5,669 nucleotides of DNA from contig JAUVGT010000326.1 of assembly GCA_030593645.1 (NCBI GenBank), forward strand, positions 1-5,669, given 5' to 3'. This document shows, piece after piece, positions 1-5,669 of the stretch (the stretch's first letter is position 1; each line of letters begins with the position of its first letter). The notes under the pieces were generated by a model. It was not told the origin of the DNA and made no database searches. It worked only from the letters and a program-made list of their open reading frames with translations. A program made the position numbers and the translations under genes. The stretch is from Deltaproteobacteria bacterium (GTDB taxonomy: Bacteria; Desulfobacterota; Desulfobacteria; Desulfobacterales; JAUVGT01).

Positions 1-850
1 TTATTTCACCGGAATCTTCCACAATGGCTCCGCATGCAAAGACCACATTCCCGACATCTCCGATCCTTTCATAATCTCTTCGCGGTGAAAGGGCCGGTTG
101 AGTGCATCTGGCAATGACCTTATGCGGCCGCTGAAGATCCAGTAATACCGTGCCGATCTTGTATATCGGACCGGCCGATGTCATCCTTACACCATGGTAA
201 ATTTCAAGCCATCCCTCATCGGTTCTGATCGGCGGGACCGAGGCCCCGATTCGAAAACTGTCCCACATACCGGATCGGGGAGTCATCATCAGTTCGGATC
301 TCCCCCAGTTAATCAGGTCCTTTGAGTATGATACCCACATGCTGCCTGTGTTTTTACCAATCGGTCGATCAAGGCGCGCGTATTCACCGTCGACTTTTTC
401 GGGGAAAAGTATTCCGTCCTTGTTGCCCGGTTCAGACACAAGAGCGATGCGTTTGTAGTTAACAAAATCTTTTGTTTCAGCTAAACCGATGCGCGTACCG
501 TATTTTGAGTATGCTGTGTACATGACATAATATTTACCTTCGATCTCAGTGATACGCGGGTCTTCGATACCATGCTTTTCATATTTGGCAAAAGGGCCAT
601 TTTTTGCCGGTACCATGACCGGTTTACTGTCAACCTCAAAATGGAGACCGTCTTTACTTCTTGCAAGGGCAAATACTGAATATCCCTGCTGGCCTTCGAC
701 TCTCAGGAGGTGATAATATTTTTCTTTCTTTTTGACTACGGCGCCATTAAAAACGGTATTACATCTGAACGGTATATCTTCTATGGTGATAATCGGGTTT
801 CCTTCAAACCGGTGGAGGATATCATGACTAAAGGGAAAGGAATCAGCCAT
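1..850 (-). CDS. GH130 beta-mannoside phosphorylase-like protein (C-terminus cut by window edge)
   Basis: Open from ATG at 850 to the window edge with no stop: 283 codons are present. By comparison with the neighbouring paralogue, about 25-35 C-terminal residues, including the usual YYGA-D strand, are missing. The five-bladed beta-propeller family GH130 is recognised from HRFEGNPI (13-20), the LLRVE strand (48-52), LARSKDGLHFEV (62-73), the catalytic motif GIEDPRI (94-100, Asp97 the expected general acid), LFPEKV (148-153), NWGRSEL (181-187), WLEIYHG (214-220) and YERIGDVGNVVF (260-271). The last motif is typical of manno-oligosaccharide phosphorylases of the GH130_2 type. The family transfers beta-mannosyl units to phosphate, giving mannose 1-phosphate, or runs in reverse; a minority are hydrolases. 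No signal peptide is seen, so it is likely cytoplasmic. The start overlaps the stop of the upstream paralogue by one base (TGATG), with AAAGGAG just upstream, so translation is probably coupled. The family call is firm; linkage specificity and phosphorylase versus hydrolase activity cannot be read here. Position 161, commonly His in an HRP motif, is Asp (LDRP). Confidence 0.9.
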   Translation of the reverse strand, partial: MADSFPFSHDILHRFEGNPIITIEDIPFRCNTVFNGAVVKKKEKYYHLLRVEGQQGYSVFALARSKDGLHFEVDSKPVMVPAKNGPFAKYEKHGIEDPRITEIEGKYYVMYTAYSKYGTRIGLAETKDFVNYKRIALVSEPGNKDGILFPEKVDGEYARLDRPIGKNTGSMWVSYSKDLINWGRSELMMTPRSGMWDSFRIGASVPPIRTDEGWLEIYHGVRMTSAGPIYKIGTVLLDLQRPHKVIARCTQPALSPRRDYERIGDVGNVVFACGAIVEDSGEI

Positions 851-1785
851 CAGAATTCTCCTTTACTTTTCATACATTCTTGATAGATTTCATCAATGGT
901 GGTGGTGCCAAGGCAGATACCGCTGTCTGACGCGCCATAATACAGGTAAAAATTTTCTTCATCCAAAACAGCACCGCACGAAAAGACCAGATTTGTCACA
1001 TCCCCGATTCGCTCATAACTTTTTCGCGGGCACAGGATGGGGATATTGGTCCGGGCAACGACTTTGGAGGGATTTTCTGCGTCTAAAAATACCGCACCAA
1101 TTCTAAAGAGGGGACCCGCGGATGTTTTTTTGATTCCGTAATAGATCAACAGCCAATTCCCGTCCTTAACCCGGATCGGCGGCACGGCATCCCCCACGCG
1201 GTTTGAGTCCCAATAACCGGGTCTGGGAGATAATACCGCTTTATAATTACCCCAGTAAACAAGGTCATCTGAGGAACTGATCCAAATCCGTCCTCCGCTC
1301 CAGGGCCTTTCGAACTTAACATACCTGTTGTTAATCTTTTCAGGAAAGAGCGTTCCCCCTTTCGTGTCTACGGTTGAGATATATCCAAGCCTGTCAAAGC
1401 TTTTAAAGTCCTTTGTTTTTATCAATCCTATCCTGTAGCCGTGCCTGCTTTCAGCCGTATAGGTAATAAAATAAAAATCCTCAAAGGGTGTGATCCGGCC
1501 GTCCGTGATACTGATTTCTTCATATTTTCTAAATTCTTCATCTACCGTACGTTTTATAAATGGTTCATTATCGACTTCGAAATCATAACCGTTTGAACTG
1601 CGAGCAAGATAAAGGCTTCTATGCCCCCGAAGGCTTTCAATGGTCACGAGAAGCAGGTAAGAACCGTCAATTTTAACTGCCCCGGCGTTGCAGATGTCAG
1701 ACGCCGAAAACATAAGATCATCCATTGTAATGACAGGATTGCCTTTAAAGCGGTGAATGATATCAAGACTTTTTTTAATTGACAT
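850..1785 (-). CDS. Divergent GH130 family protein with altered catalytic motif
   Basis: A 311-residue protein, full length for the shorter GH130 group and alignable end to end with the next gene in the operon. Shared landmarks are HRFKGNPVI (11-19), LARSSNGYDFEV (60-71), LFPEKI (146-151), ERPW (159-162), PRPGYWDS (187-194), VPPIR (201-205), TSAGP (221-225), YERIGDVTNLVF (257-268) and the closing YYGASDSG (282-289). The two genes therefore look like an old tandem duplication. The active site differs: the expected G-I/V-E-D-P-R-I is SITDGRI (92-98), keeping Asp95 and Arg97 but losing the Glu and Pro. The LLR of the second strand is LLV (45-47), and IYHG is IYYG (214-217). It may have a changed donor or acceptor, act only synthetically, or be a regulatory paralogue. 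The start has AAGGA about 5 nt upstream and lies 10 bp after the preceding stop, which fits an operon. No signal peptide is seen. GH130 membership is firm; activity is unknown. Confidence 0.88.
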   Translation of the reverse strand: MSIKKSLDIIHRFKGNPVITMDDLMFSASDICNAGAVKIDGSYLLLVTIESLRGHRSLYLARSSNGYDFEVDNEPFIKRTVDEEFRKYEEISITDGRITPFEDFYFITYTAESRHGYRIGLIKTKDFKSFDRLGYISTVDTKGGTLFPEKINNRYVKFERPWSGGRIWISSSDDLVYWGNYKAVLSPRPGYWDSNRVGDAVPPIRVKDGNWLLIYYGIKKTSAGPLFRIGAVFLDAENPSKVVARTNIPILCPRKSYERIGDVTNLVFSCGAVLDEENFYLYYGASDSGICLGTTTIDEIYQECMKSKGEF

Positions 1786-1795
1786 GAAATCCTTT

Positions 1796-2836
1796 TTATA
1801 AACTGGTCAGTATTTCCTTAACCGATGATACAGCCAGACAGGTCGTTTCGTCAGACGACCCATAGTACATGTAAAGACGTTCATCCATTATCACATTACC
1901 GTTGGTAAATACAACATTGCCGAAAAATCCATCTGTTTCGTATTCGATTTCAGGTTCAAATAAAGGGACGGTTGCCCGTTTAACCACTTTCCAGGGCTCA
2001 TTTAAATCGAGCAATATCCCAAAAAGGCTGTATCGCGAGTTGTCCCCCTTGGCGTGGTAGATCGATAACCATCCGTCATCTGTTTTTATCGGGGCGCTGC
2101 CCCCTCCGATTTTCATGGATTCATGGGACATATTGCGCGGTCGGACAATGCATTTATGATTTCCCCAGTGAAGCAGATCAGGTGATTCTGCGTACCAGAT
2201 CGATGCTTTTCCAAACCCGCTGTTATTCGGCCGATGCAAAGCCATGTACTTGCCACCGACTTTTTCAGGGAATATGGAAACATCTTTATTCTCAGGATGA
2301 AAAATGATTCCACATTTTTTAAAATCGTTAAAGTCTGTAGTCGTTGACAGGGCGGTACACCAGCTGTCTTTGGATACGATGGAATAATTAATGTAATATG
2401 TATTATCGATATATACAATCCGTGCGTCCTCCACACCATAGGTCTCATCCGGAGAGCATGGATAGATAAAAGGCTTTGGATCAACCGTAAAGTTTATTCC
2501 GTCACTGCTTCGCGCCACGCGCAAATGACTGATTGTGGATAGATAGTCCTTTCCCTGGTACATCACGCCTCGCGTGTCTTTAAGTACCAGGTCCGGATCT
2601 TTTTCATCAAACTCCATAATATCGGGAATCCCTTTCCCGTTGGAAAATCGATAAACCGGAACCCGGACTTTACCCGGTTTTAGAGCACATTTTTCAGCAA
2701 CCCTGAGAAGAAGTATGACCTCGTCATTAAACCGAATGGCTCCGGGATTGAAAGCACCAATGACCTGGTATCCATCTGCCGAAGGTTTAACATCTCCAGG
2801 GCGGATAATGGGATTTTTTTCACAGCGTATAAACAT
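1796..2836 (-). CDS. GH130 family beta-mannoside phosphorylase or mannosidase
   Basis: A 346-residue GH130 protein with complete family features: KNPIIRPGD (7-15), FNPGAI (29-34), LLLRVAE (42-48), LRVARSSDGINF (105-116), catalytic motif YGVEDARI (133-140, Asp137 the expected acid), IFPEKV (188-193), ALHRPN (199-204, His201), HWGN (223-226), GWLSIYHA (255-262), FFGNVVF (304-310) and MYYGSSDE (323-330). It keeps the HRP and YHA residues that the other two copies vary. It also has a longer N-terminal half, with an insertion at roughly 50-100 before the LRVARSSDG motif. It therefore belongs to a different GH130 subgroup and is not a recent copy of its neighbours. The expected reaction is reversible phosphorolysis of a beta-mannoside to mannose 1-phosphate, though some family members hydrolyse beta-1,2-mannosides; sequence alone does not decide. 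The start lies 8 bp after the glycosyltransferase stop (TAG), with a modest AGGAAA site. No signal peptide is seen, so it is likely cytoplasmic. Confidence 0.92.
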   Translation of the reverse strand: MFIRCEKNPIIRPGDVKPSADGYQVIGAFNPGAIRFNDEVILLLRVAEKCALKPGKVRVPVYRFSNGKGIPDIMEFDEKDPDLVLKDTRGVMYQGKDYLSTISHLRVARSSDGINFTVDPKPFIYPCSPDETYGVEDARIVYIDNTYYINYSIVSKDSWCTALSTTTDFNDFKKCGIIFHPENKDVSIFPEKVGGKYMALHRPNNSGFGKASIWYAESPDLLHWGNHKCIVRPRNMSHESMKIGGGSAPIKTDDGWLSIYHAKGDNSRYSLFGILLDLNEPWKVVKRATVPLFEPEIEYETDGFFGNVVFTNGNVIMDERLYMYYGSSDETTCLAVSSVKEILTSL

Positions 2837-2844
2837 GAGGTTTC

Positions 2845-3984
2845 CTATTCACCGGCAAATACATACCGTGTTTTGTATTTGGGTTTTTGTTCGAGTTTTT
2901 TATATATTTCTTCGGTTTGTTGTGCGACGATACCCCATGATATTTTATTCTTCACATGTGTCAGGGCATTCCCGGAAAGCGTGCTGTAAAGCTCCCGGTC
3001 GATCAGCAGGGCGGCAATGTGATCCACATATTCCTGATCGGTTCGAGCATAGAGACCTGCCCCTGACTCTTCCAGCCTTAAAACAAACGCCGGAAGATCT
3101 GATGTGACAAGCGGTTTACCAAAGGTCATGGCATGTGCCATGATACCGCTCTGGGCTCCTGTTGAATACGGCAATACCATGATATCGGAAGCACTCAAAA
3201 TAGTATCAAAGGTTTCTTGCGGGAACTGGCCCCTGAAGACTTCAATTCGGTTACGGGCCGGTGAACGGGATATCTTTTCAAGGAGACTCTCCCGGTATTC
3301 ATTGATTCCAGGGATCCTTTGTTTGCTCGCGATTACCAGTAATGCATCCGGAACCTTTTCAAGAATATCAGGAAATAGATCCACAATTTTATCAAAACAT
3401 TTTGTCGGTCTGAGATATCCGGCCAGCAGGATCACTTTTCGACCTTTCAGGTTGAGTTTTTTTCTGGCATCGGGCACAGGATTTTTAACGCGGGCACCAT
3501 GGGGGATCAGAAAAATTTTCTTTGGTTCCGTGTGATAAACAGTTCTCAATAGATCAGCCAGGTTTTCTTCATGCACGATAATACCGTCCAGTTCCCTGCA
3601 CATGGTTTCCAGGATCATTTTTTTACTGAACTCCAGTTCACCTTTAACAGTATGGAGGGTGGCCATGACCGGTATACCGATGGATTTAAAGCGATAGATC
3701 ATTTCCAGCACGGCAATGCCGTCAAGCTCTCCATACAGGCCGAACTCGTGCTGAATGTGAATCACTTCAGGTGTGACTTTGTTTGCGAGGTTAAAAATCT
3801 TTTTTGCAATTCCATCATCTCCAGGATCAAAACACGGGTACACATGCCTGCCTTCCGCGCCATATGGGCTTACAATATAGACCTCATTTGGAGTACGCTC
3901 CAGGGCTTCGACCAGAAAGCTTGTATATGTGCCGATACCGCATTCAATCGGGGGATATGTGGAGATTAATACGATTCGCACCAT
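2845..3984 (-). CDS. GT4-type (GT-B fold) glycosyltransferase
   Basis: A 379-residue protein with the two-domain GT-B layout. The N-terminal Rossmann half shows IVLISTYPP (4-12), the glycine-rich loop ECGIGTY (14-20), VIHIQHEFGLYGELDG (74-89), and ATLHT (108-112). The C-terminal half starts near IPHGA (160-164), continues with VILLAGYLRPTKCFD (184-198), and has the donor-site region LPYSTGAQSG (271-280) followed by FGKPLVTSDLPAF (288-300). Such enzymes transfer a sugar from a nucleotide sugar with retention of configuration; GDP-mannose is an attractive donor because three GH130 proteins follow, but that is inference. The usual E-x7-E motif is replaced: the EA pair is HA at 284-285 and the upstream Glu is absent. 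No membrane segment or signal peptide is seen. It is first in the operon. The site AAAGGAGG lies only 1 nt before this ATG and 4 nt before the following GTG (3981), so the true start may be that GTG, giving an MRIVLISTYPP beginning. Confidence 0.9.
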   Translation of the reverse strand: MVRIVLISTYPPIECGIGTYTSFLVEALERTPNEVYIVSPYGAEGRHVYPCFDPGDDGIAKKIFNLANKVTPEVIHIQHEFGLYGELDGIAVLEMIYRFKSIGIPVMATLHTVKGELEFSKKMILETMCRELDGIIVHEENLADLLRTVYHTEPKKIFLIPHGARVKNPVPDARKKLNLKGRKVILLAGYLRPTKCFDKIVDLFPDILEKVPDALLVIASKQRIPGINEYRESLLEKISRSPARNRIEVFRGQFPQETFDTILSASDIMVLPYSTGAQSGIMAHAMTFGKPLVTSDLPAFVLRLEESGAGLYARTDQEYVDHIAALLIDRELYSTLSGNALTHVKNKISWGIVAQQTEEIYKKLEQKPKYKTRYVFAGE

Positions 3985-4004
3985 GCCTCCTTTCGATCAG
4001 AACC

Positions 4005-4016
4005 ATCAAATTTGAT
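4005..4016. promoter_or_regulatory. Perfect 12-bp palindrome in the operon leader
   Basis: ATCAAATTTGAT is its own reverse complement across all 12 positions. It lies 21-32 bp upstream of the glycosyltransferase start and downstream of the predicted promoter, where a repressor operator could sit. The pairing does not extend beyond the 12 bp. In AT-rich DNA a palindrome of this size can occur by chance, so a regulatory role is only a possibility. Confidence 0.3.
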
Positions 4017-4056
4017 AACTTTTGAGAATATATGAAAAGGTTTTTACTGAAAGTGT

Positions 4057-4085
4057 ATTTTATCCAGAAGATAACTGACAATCAA
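4057..4085 (-). promoter_or_regulatory. Putative sigma70 promoter of the GT4-GH130 operon
   Basis: Read on the minus strand, TTGATT (4085-4080, four of six matches to TTGACA) is followed after exactly 17 bp by TAAAAT (4062-4057, five of six matches to TATAAT). Transcription would begin near 4050, giving a leader of about 65 nt before the glycosyltransferase start. It is the best promoter match on this strand in the intergenic region. It is a consensus match only and has not been shown experimentally. Confidence 0.5.
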
Positions 4086-4124
4086 GATAAAATTAGAAAA
4101 TACCATATCATTATCTATCTTGCA

Positions 4125-4153
4125 TTTAATAACACTGTAACATAATGTATAAC
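4125..4153 (+). promoter_or_regulatory. Weak candidate promoter for the DUF2889-NERD unit
   Basis: TATAAC (4148-4153, five of six matches to TATAAT) is preceded after 17 bp by TTTAAT (4125-4130, three of six matches to TTGACA). An alternative pair is TTGCAT (4120-4125) with TAATGT (4143-4148). Either would give a leader of about 100 nt before the GTG at 4267. The -35 match is poor and the region is AT-rich, so this is a tentative call. Confidence 0.25.
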
Positions 4154-4206
4154 ACGAAGCTTGCTATAAAGAAGGTATGTGAGTACGAAATTCGATAAGA
4201 AAAGAA

Positions 4207-4235
4207 GTACAGCATGGCTTATTATTTTGCTGTAC
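4207..4235 (+). promoter_or_regulatory. Inverted repeat upstream of the DUF2889 gene
   Basis: GTACAGCA (4207-4214) pairs perfectly with TGCTGTAC (4228-4235) around a 13-nt loop. The repeat ends about 20 nt before the ribosome binding site of the DUF2889 gene and sits downstream of the candidate promoter. It could be a dyad operator or an RNA hairpin in the leader. No T-run follows it (AAAAG comes next), so it is not a typical intrinsic terminator. Confidence 0.35.
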
Positions 4236-4266
4236 AAAAGAATGATGATTTAAATAGGTGCAGATC

Positions 4267-4836
4267 GTGAAACTACTTGAAATATTTAAAGGCGAAAAAA
4301 TACAGAATCGGAAGATTGACATTTCAACCTATGAATGCAATAACACCCACGTCCTGGTGTACGGTGAACTTAAGGACAGTCGGCTGGTACCGACCTATAC
4401 CGTGGAAGGAAAGCCCAGAGATGCATCCATGATCCACCACATGAGAATATGCATCAAGGTAGCCCTGGCCTCTTTGGAAATTGATGAGATCGAAGTTGAA
4501 CTGCCGGTAACCCCACATGATGAGTGTGCTGAGATGAAGGAAAGCCTCGACAGGATCAGGGGGCTGAGCATATCACCGGGATTTACCTCTGAGGTCAGGA
4601 GGAGGGTTGGCGGCCGGAAAGGCTGTATTCATCTGACCACACTTCTTCTGGCCATGGCCCCGGCTGTTTTACAGGGATACTGGGTCCATATGGATCGCAA
4701 CCCGGAGCAGCGAGAGTTATCCGGCGAGCATATGGAGCAGTTCCTGGTTGATTCCTGTTATGTCTGGCGGAGGGAAGGCGCTTTAACTGAAAAGATCGCC
4801 CGTGCCGCAGGTGTGACGCTTGACCCCAAAAAATGA
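4267..4836 (+). CDS. DUF2889 family protein
   Basis: From GTG at 4267 this encodes 189 residues. That start is preferred over the upstream in-frame GTG at 4258 because AGGTG (4256-4260) sits 6 nt before it, while the earlier codon has no convincing site. The protein matches the DUF2889 pattern: IHHMRICIKV (56-65), a PVTPHDEC stretch (80-87), RIRGLSISPGF (96-106), RRRVGGRKGCIHLT (111-124) and AMAPAVLQGYW (129-139). The molecular function of this family is not established to my knowledge. The conserved Cys-x-His (Cys120, His122), the earlier HH pair (57-58) and Cys87 could bind a metal, but that is inference. No signal peptide or clear membrane segment is seen. It is transcribed divergently from the glycosyltransferase operon and heads a probable unit with the NERD gene 77 bp downstream. 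Family assignment is from memory of its motifs. Confidence 0.85.
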   Translation: MKLLEIFKGEKIQNRKIDISTYECNNTHVLVYGELKDSRLVPTYTVEGKPRDASMIHHMRICIKVALASLEIDEIEVELPVTPHDECAEMKESLDRIRGLSISPGFTSEVRRRVGGRKGCIHLTTLLLAMAPAVLQGYWVHMDRNPEQRELSGEHMEQFLVDSCYVWRREGALTEKIARAAGVTLDPKK

Positions 4837-4852
4837 GAATAGGAGCATTCGT

Positions 4853-4921
4853 TTGATTATGGATCCTTTTTATATAAAGAAAAAACTGATTATCGATTTA
4901 TGGATGGATGAATATGATTAA
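4853..4921 (+). other. Possible 20-22 residue leader ORF ahead of the NERD gene
   Basis: A short frame opens at TTG 4853 (22 codons) or ATG 4859 (20 codons) and stops at TAA 4919-4921, overlapping the NERD gene start at 4914 in another frame. AGGAG (4841-4845) lies 7 nt before the TTG, a much better ribosome binding site than anything just before the NERD ATG. The peptide (MDPFYIKKKL onward) resembles nothing I recognise. It may serve translational coupling of the NERD gene, or it may be chance. Confidence 0.2.
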
Positions 4922-5669
4922 TTTTAAGTATATCATGCAGTACCTGCCGACTTTGATTGTTTTGTGTGCCATTTTCATTACGGCAGGAGTTTTCTATTTT
5001 ATATCATTGGTCCATAAACATCATAGAAAACGATCATCAATTACACAGGAATTTCTTCGCAGCCCGGGTCAATCTCTGCTTGAAACAATAGGCGGTTTGA
5101 ATGGAAATATACAAATTCGTGTTTGTTATTTATCTGTACTTCCGCTCATTATTTACACAAGTCTGATATCCACGATCCATTTTGGAGGACGAGACTGGAA
5201 TATAATTGATATAATACTGGTCATACTGATCGGTTCCGTTTTTATGGTGCGGTTGTCTCTTAAACTCATTAAAAAGATTGATCAGCGGAAAAATATTCGT
5301 ATCAGCTATGAAGGTAAACTGACCACGGGCCAGGAACTCAACCAGCTTATGATCCACGGGTATTATGTTTACCATGATTTCGCGGCTGAAAAATATAATA
5401 TCGACCACATTGTTGTGGGACCCAAAGGTGTATTCGCGGTAGAAACCATAGCCAGTGTAAGACCGGCAACCGAGAATAGAAAGCAGGATACCGCTGTAGA
5501 ATACAATGGTCATGCGCTGCATTTTCCCGATTTTACCGATCGTGAAACTATCGAAAGAACGCAAAATAAGGCGGACTGGATCTCAAACTGGTTATCATCG
5601 GCTATTGGGGAACCGCTGGCGGCCCGGGCAATCGTATCCATCCCCGGCTGGTATATCAAACGTACCTCT
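4914..5669 (+). CDS. Membrane-anchored NERD-domain protein (C-terminus cut by window end)
   Basis: From ATG 4914 the frame stays open to the window end (252 codons, no stop). An in-frame ATG at 4908 is an alternative start; neither has a strong ribosome binding site, and a stop at 4887 limits further extension. Hydrophobic stretches at about 10-32, 69-88 and 97-116 predict three membrane segments, with basic residues after the first (HKHHRKR, 34-40). A NERD (nuclease-related) domain follows: GQELNQL (139-145), GYYVYHDF (149-156), NIDHIVVGPKGVFAVET (162-178), then WISNWL (222-227) and ARAIVSIPGWYI (237-248). NERD domains have a restriction-endonuclease-like core expected to use Asp plus ExK. 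Here Asp164 and Glu177 are present, but the Lys position is Ile179 (VETI instead of VETK), so cleavage activity is doubtful. The cellular role of NERD proteins is poorly defined. It probably shares a transcript with the DUF2889 gene; no terminator is visible between them. Confidence 0.85.
   Translation, partial: MINFKYIMQYLPTLIVLCAIFITAGVFYFISLVHKHHRKRSSITQEFLRSPGQSLLETIGGLNGNIQIRVCYLSVLPLIIYTSLISTIHFGGRDWNIIDIILVILIGSVFMVRLSLKLIKKIDQRKNIRISYEGKLTTGQELNQLMIHGYYVYHDFAAEKYNIDHIVVGPKGVFAVETIASVRPATENRKQDTAVEYNGHALHFPDFTDRETIERTQNKADWISNWLSSAIGEPLAARAIVSIPGWYIKRTS

Noticed and set aside
481..672. 63-codon minus-strand open frame
   Set aside because: It lies inside the first GH130 gene in another frame and its translation resembles no protein; a shadow.
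850..1785. Middle GH130 gene as a pseudogene
   Set aside because: The frame is intact over 311 codons, has its own ribosome binding site and keeps most fold motifs, which argues for a functional divergent protein.
2113..2484. 123-codon minus-strand open frame
   Set aside because: It overlaps the well-supported GH130 gene at 1796-2836 in a different frame and has no recognisable motif.
2715..4025. Series of plus-strand open frames opposite the glycosyltransferase and the start of the GH130 gene (2715-3107, 3104-3535, 3571-3969, 3804-4025)
   Set aside because: They are antisense to clear coding sequence, and their translations lack domain motifs.
4014..4076. Two copies of GATAACT (4014-4020 and 4070-4076)
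   Set aside because: Seven bases repeated 56 bp apart in AT-rich DNA is expected by chance; no third copy or symmetry supports a binding site.
4324..4518. 64-codon minus-strand open frame
   Set aside because: Antisense to the DUF2889 gene, with no ribosome binding site or motif.
4837..4913. Possible terminator between the DUF2889 and NERD genes
   Set aside because: No GC-rich stem followed by a T-run is present, so the genes are treated as one unit.
5130..5564. 144-codon minus-strand open frame
   Set aside because: Antisense to the NERD gene, whose plus-strand translation has clear domain motifs; this one does not.

Overview
The window looks like bacterial chromosome of moderate GC. It shows two transcription units diverging from an AT-rich intergenic region at about 3985-4266. 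No tRNA, rRNA, CRISPR array, insertion sequence or phage gene is visible. The DUF2889 protein, the GT4 plus GH130 cluster and the general codon style would fit a Gram-negative anaerobe of the Desulfobacterota (deltaproteobacterial) type. That placement is an inference from gene content and is held with low confidence.

Left unit (minus strand, 3984 down to 1, running off the window). The order of transcription is a GT4-type glycosyltransferase (3984-2845), then three consecutive glycoside hydrolase family 130 (GH130) proteins (2836-1796, 1785-850, and 850-1, the last cut by the window edge). The gaps are 8 bp, 10 bp and a 1-base TGATG overlap, so this is almost certainly one operon. A good sigma70-like promoter (TTGATT, 17 bp, TAAAAT) lies about 70 bp upstream of the glycosyltransferase. 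None of the four proteins has a visible signal peptide or membrane segment, so the system appears cytoplasmic. GH130 enzymes make or break beta-mannosides, mostly by reversible phosphorolysis with mannose 1-phosphate. Next to a nucleotide-sugar glycosyltransferase, they suggest an intracellular mannoside or mannan cycle rather than digestion of an external polysaccharide. The first and third GH130 proteins keep the family catalytic motif (GVEDAR or GIEDPR). The middle one has it altered to SITDGR and also differs at other normally conserved positions.

Right unit (plus strand, 4267 to the window end). A DUF2889 protein of unknown function (GTG start at 4267) is followed by a membrane-anchored NERD-domain protein (from 4914, cut by the window end). 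The NERD protein has about three predicted membrane segments ahead of the domain. The lysine of its nuclease-like ExK motif is replaced by isoleucine. A short possible reading frame with a better ribosome binding site than the NERD gene lies between them and overlaps the NERD start.

The intergenic region carries a perfect 12-bp palindrome in the leader of the left operon and an 8-bp stem with a 13-nt loop in the probable leader of the right one. The most interesting material is the triple-GH130/GT4 operon with its divergent middle paralogue.
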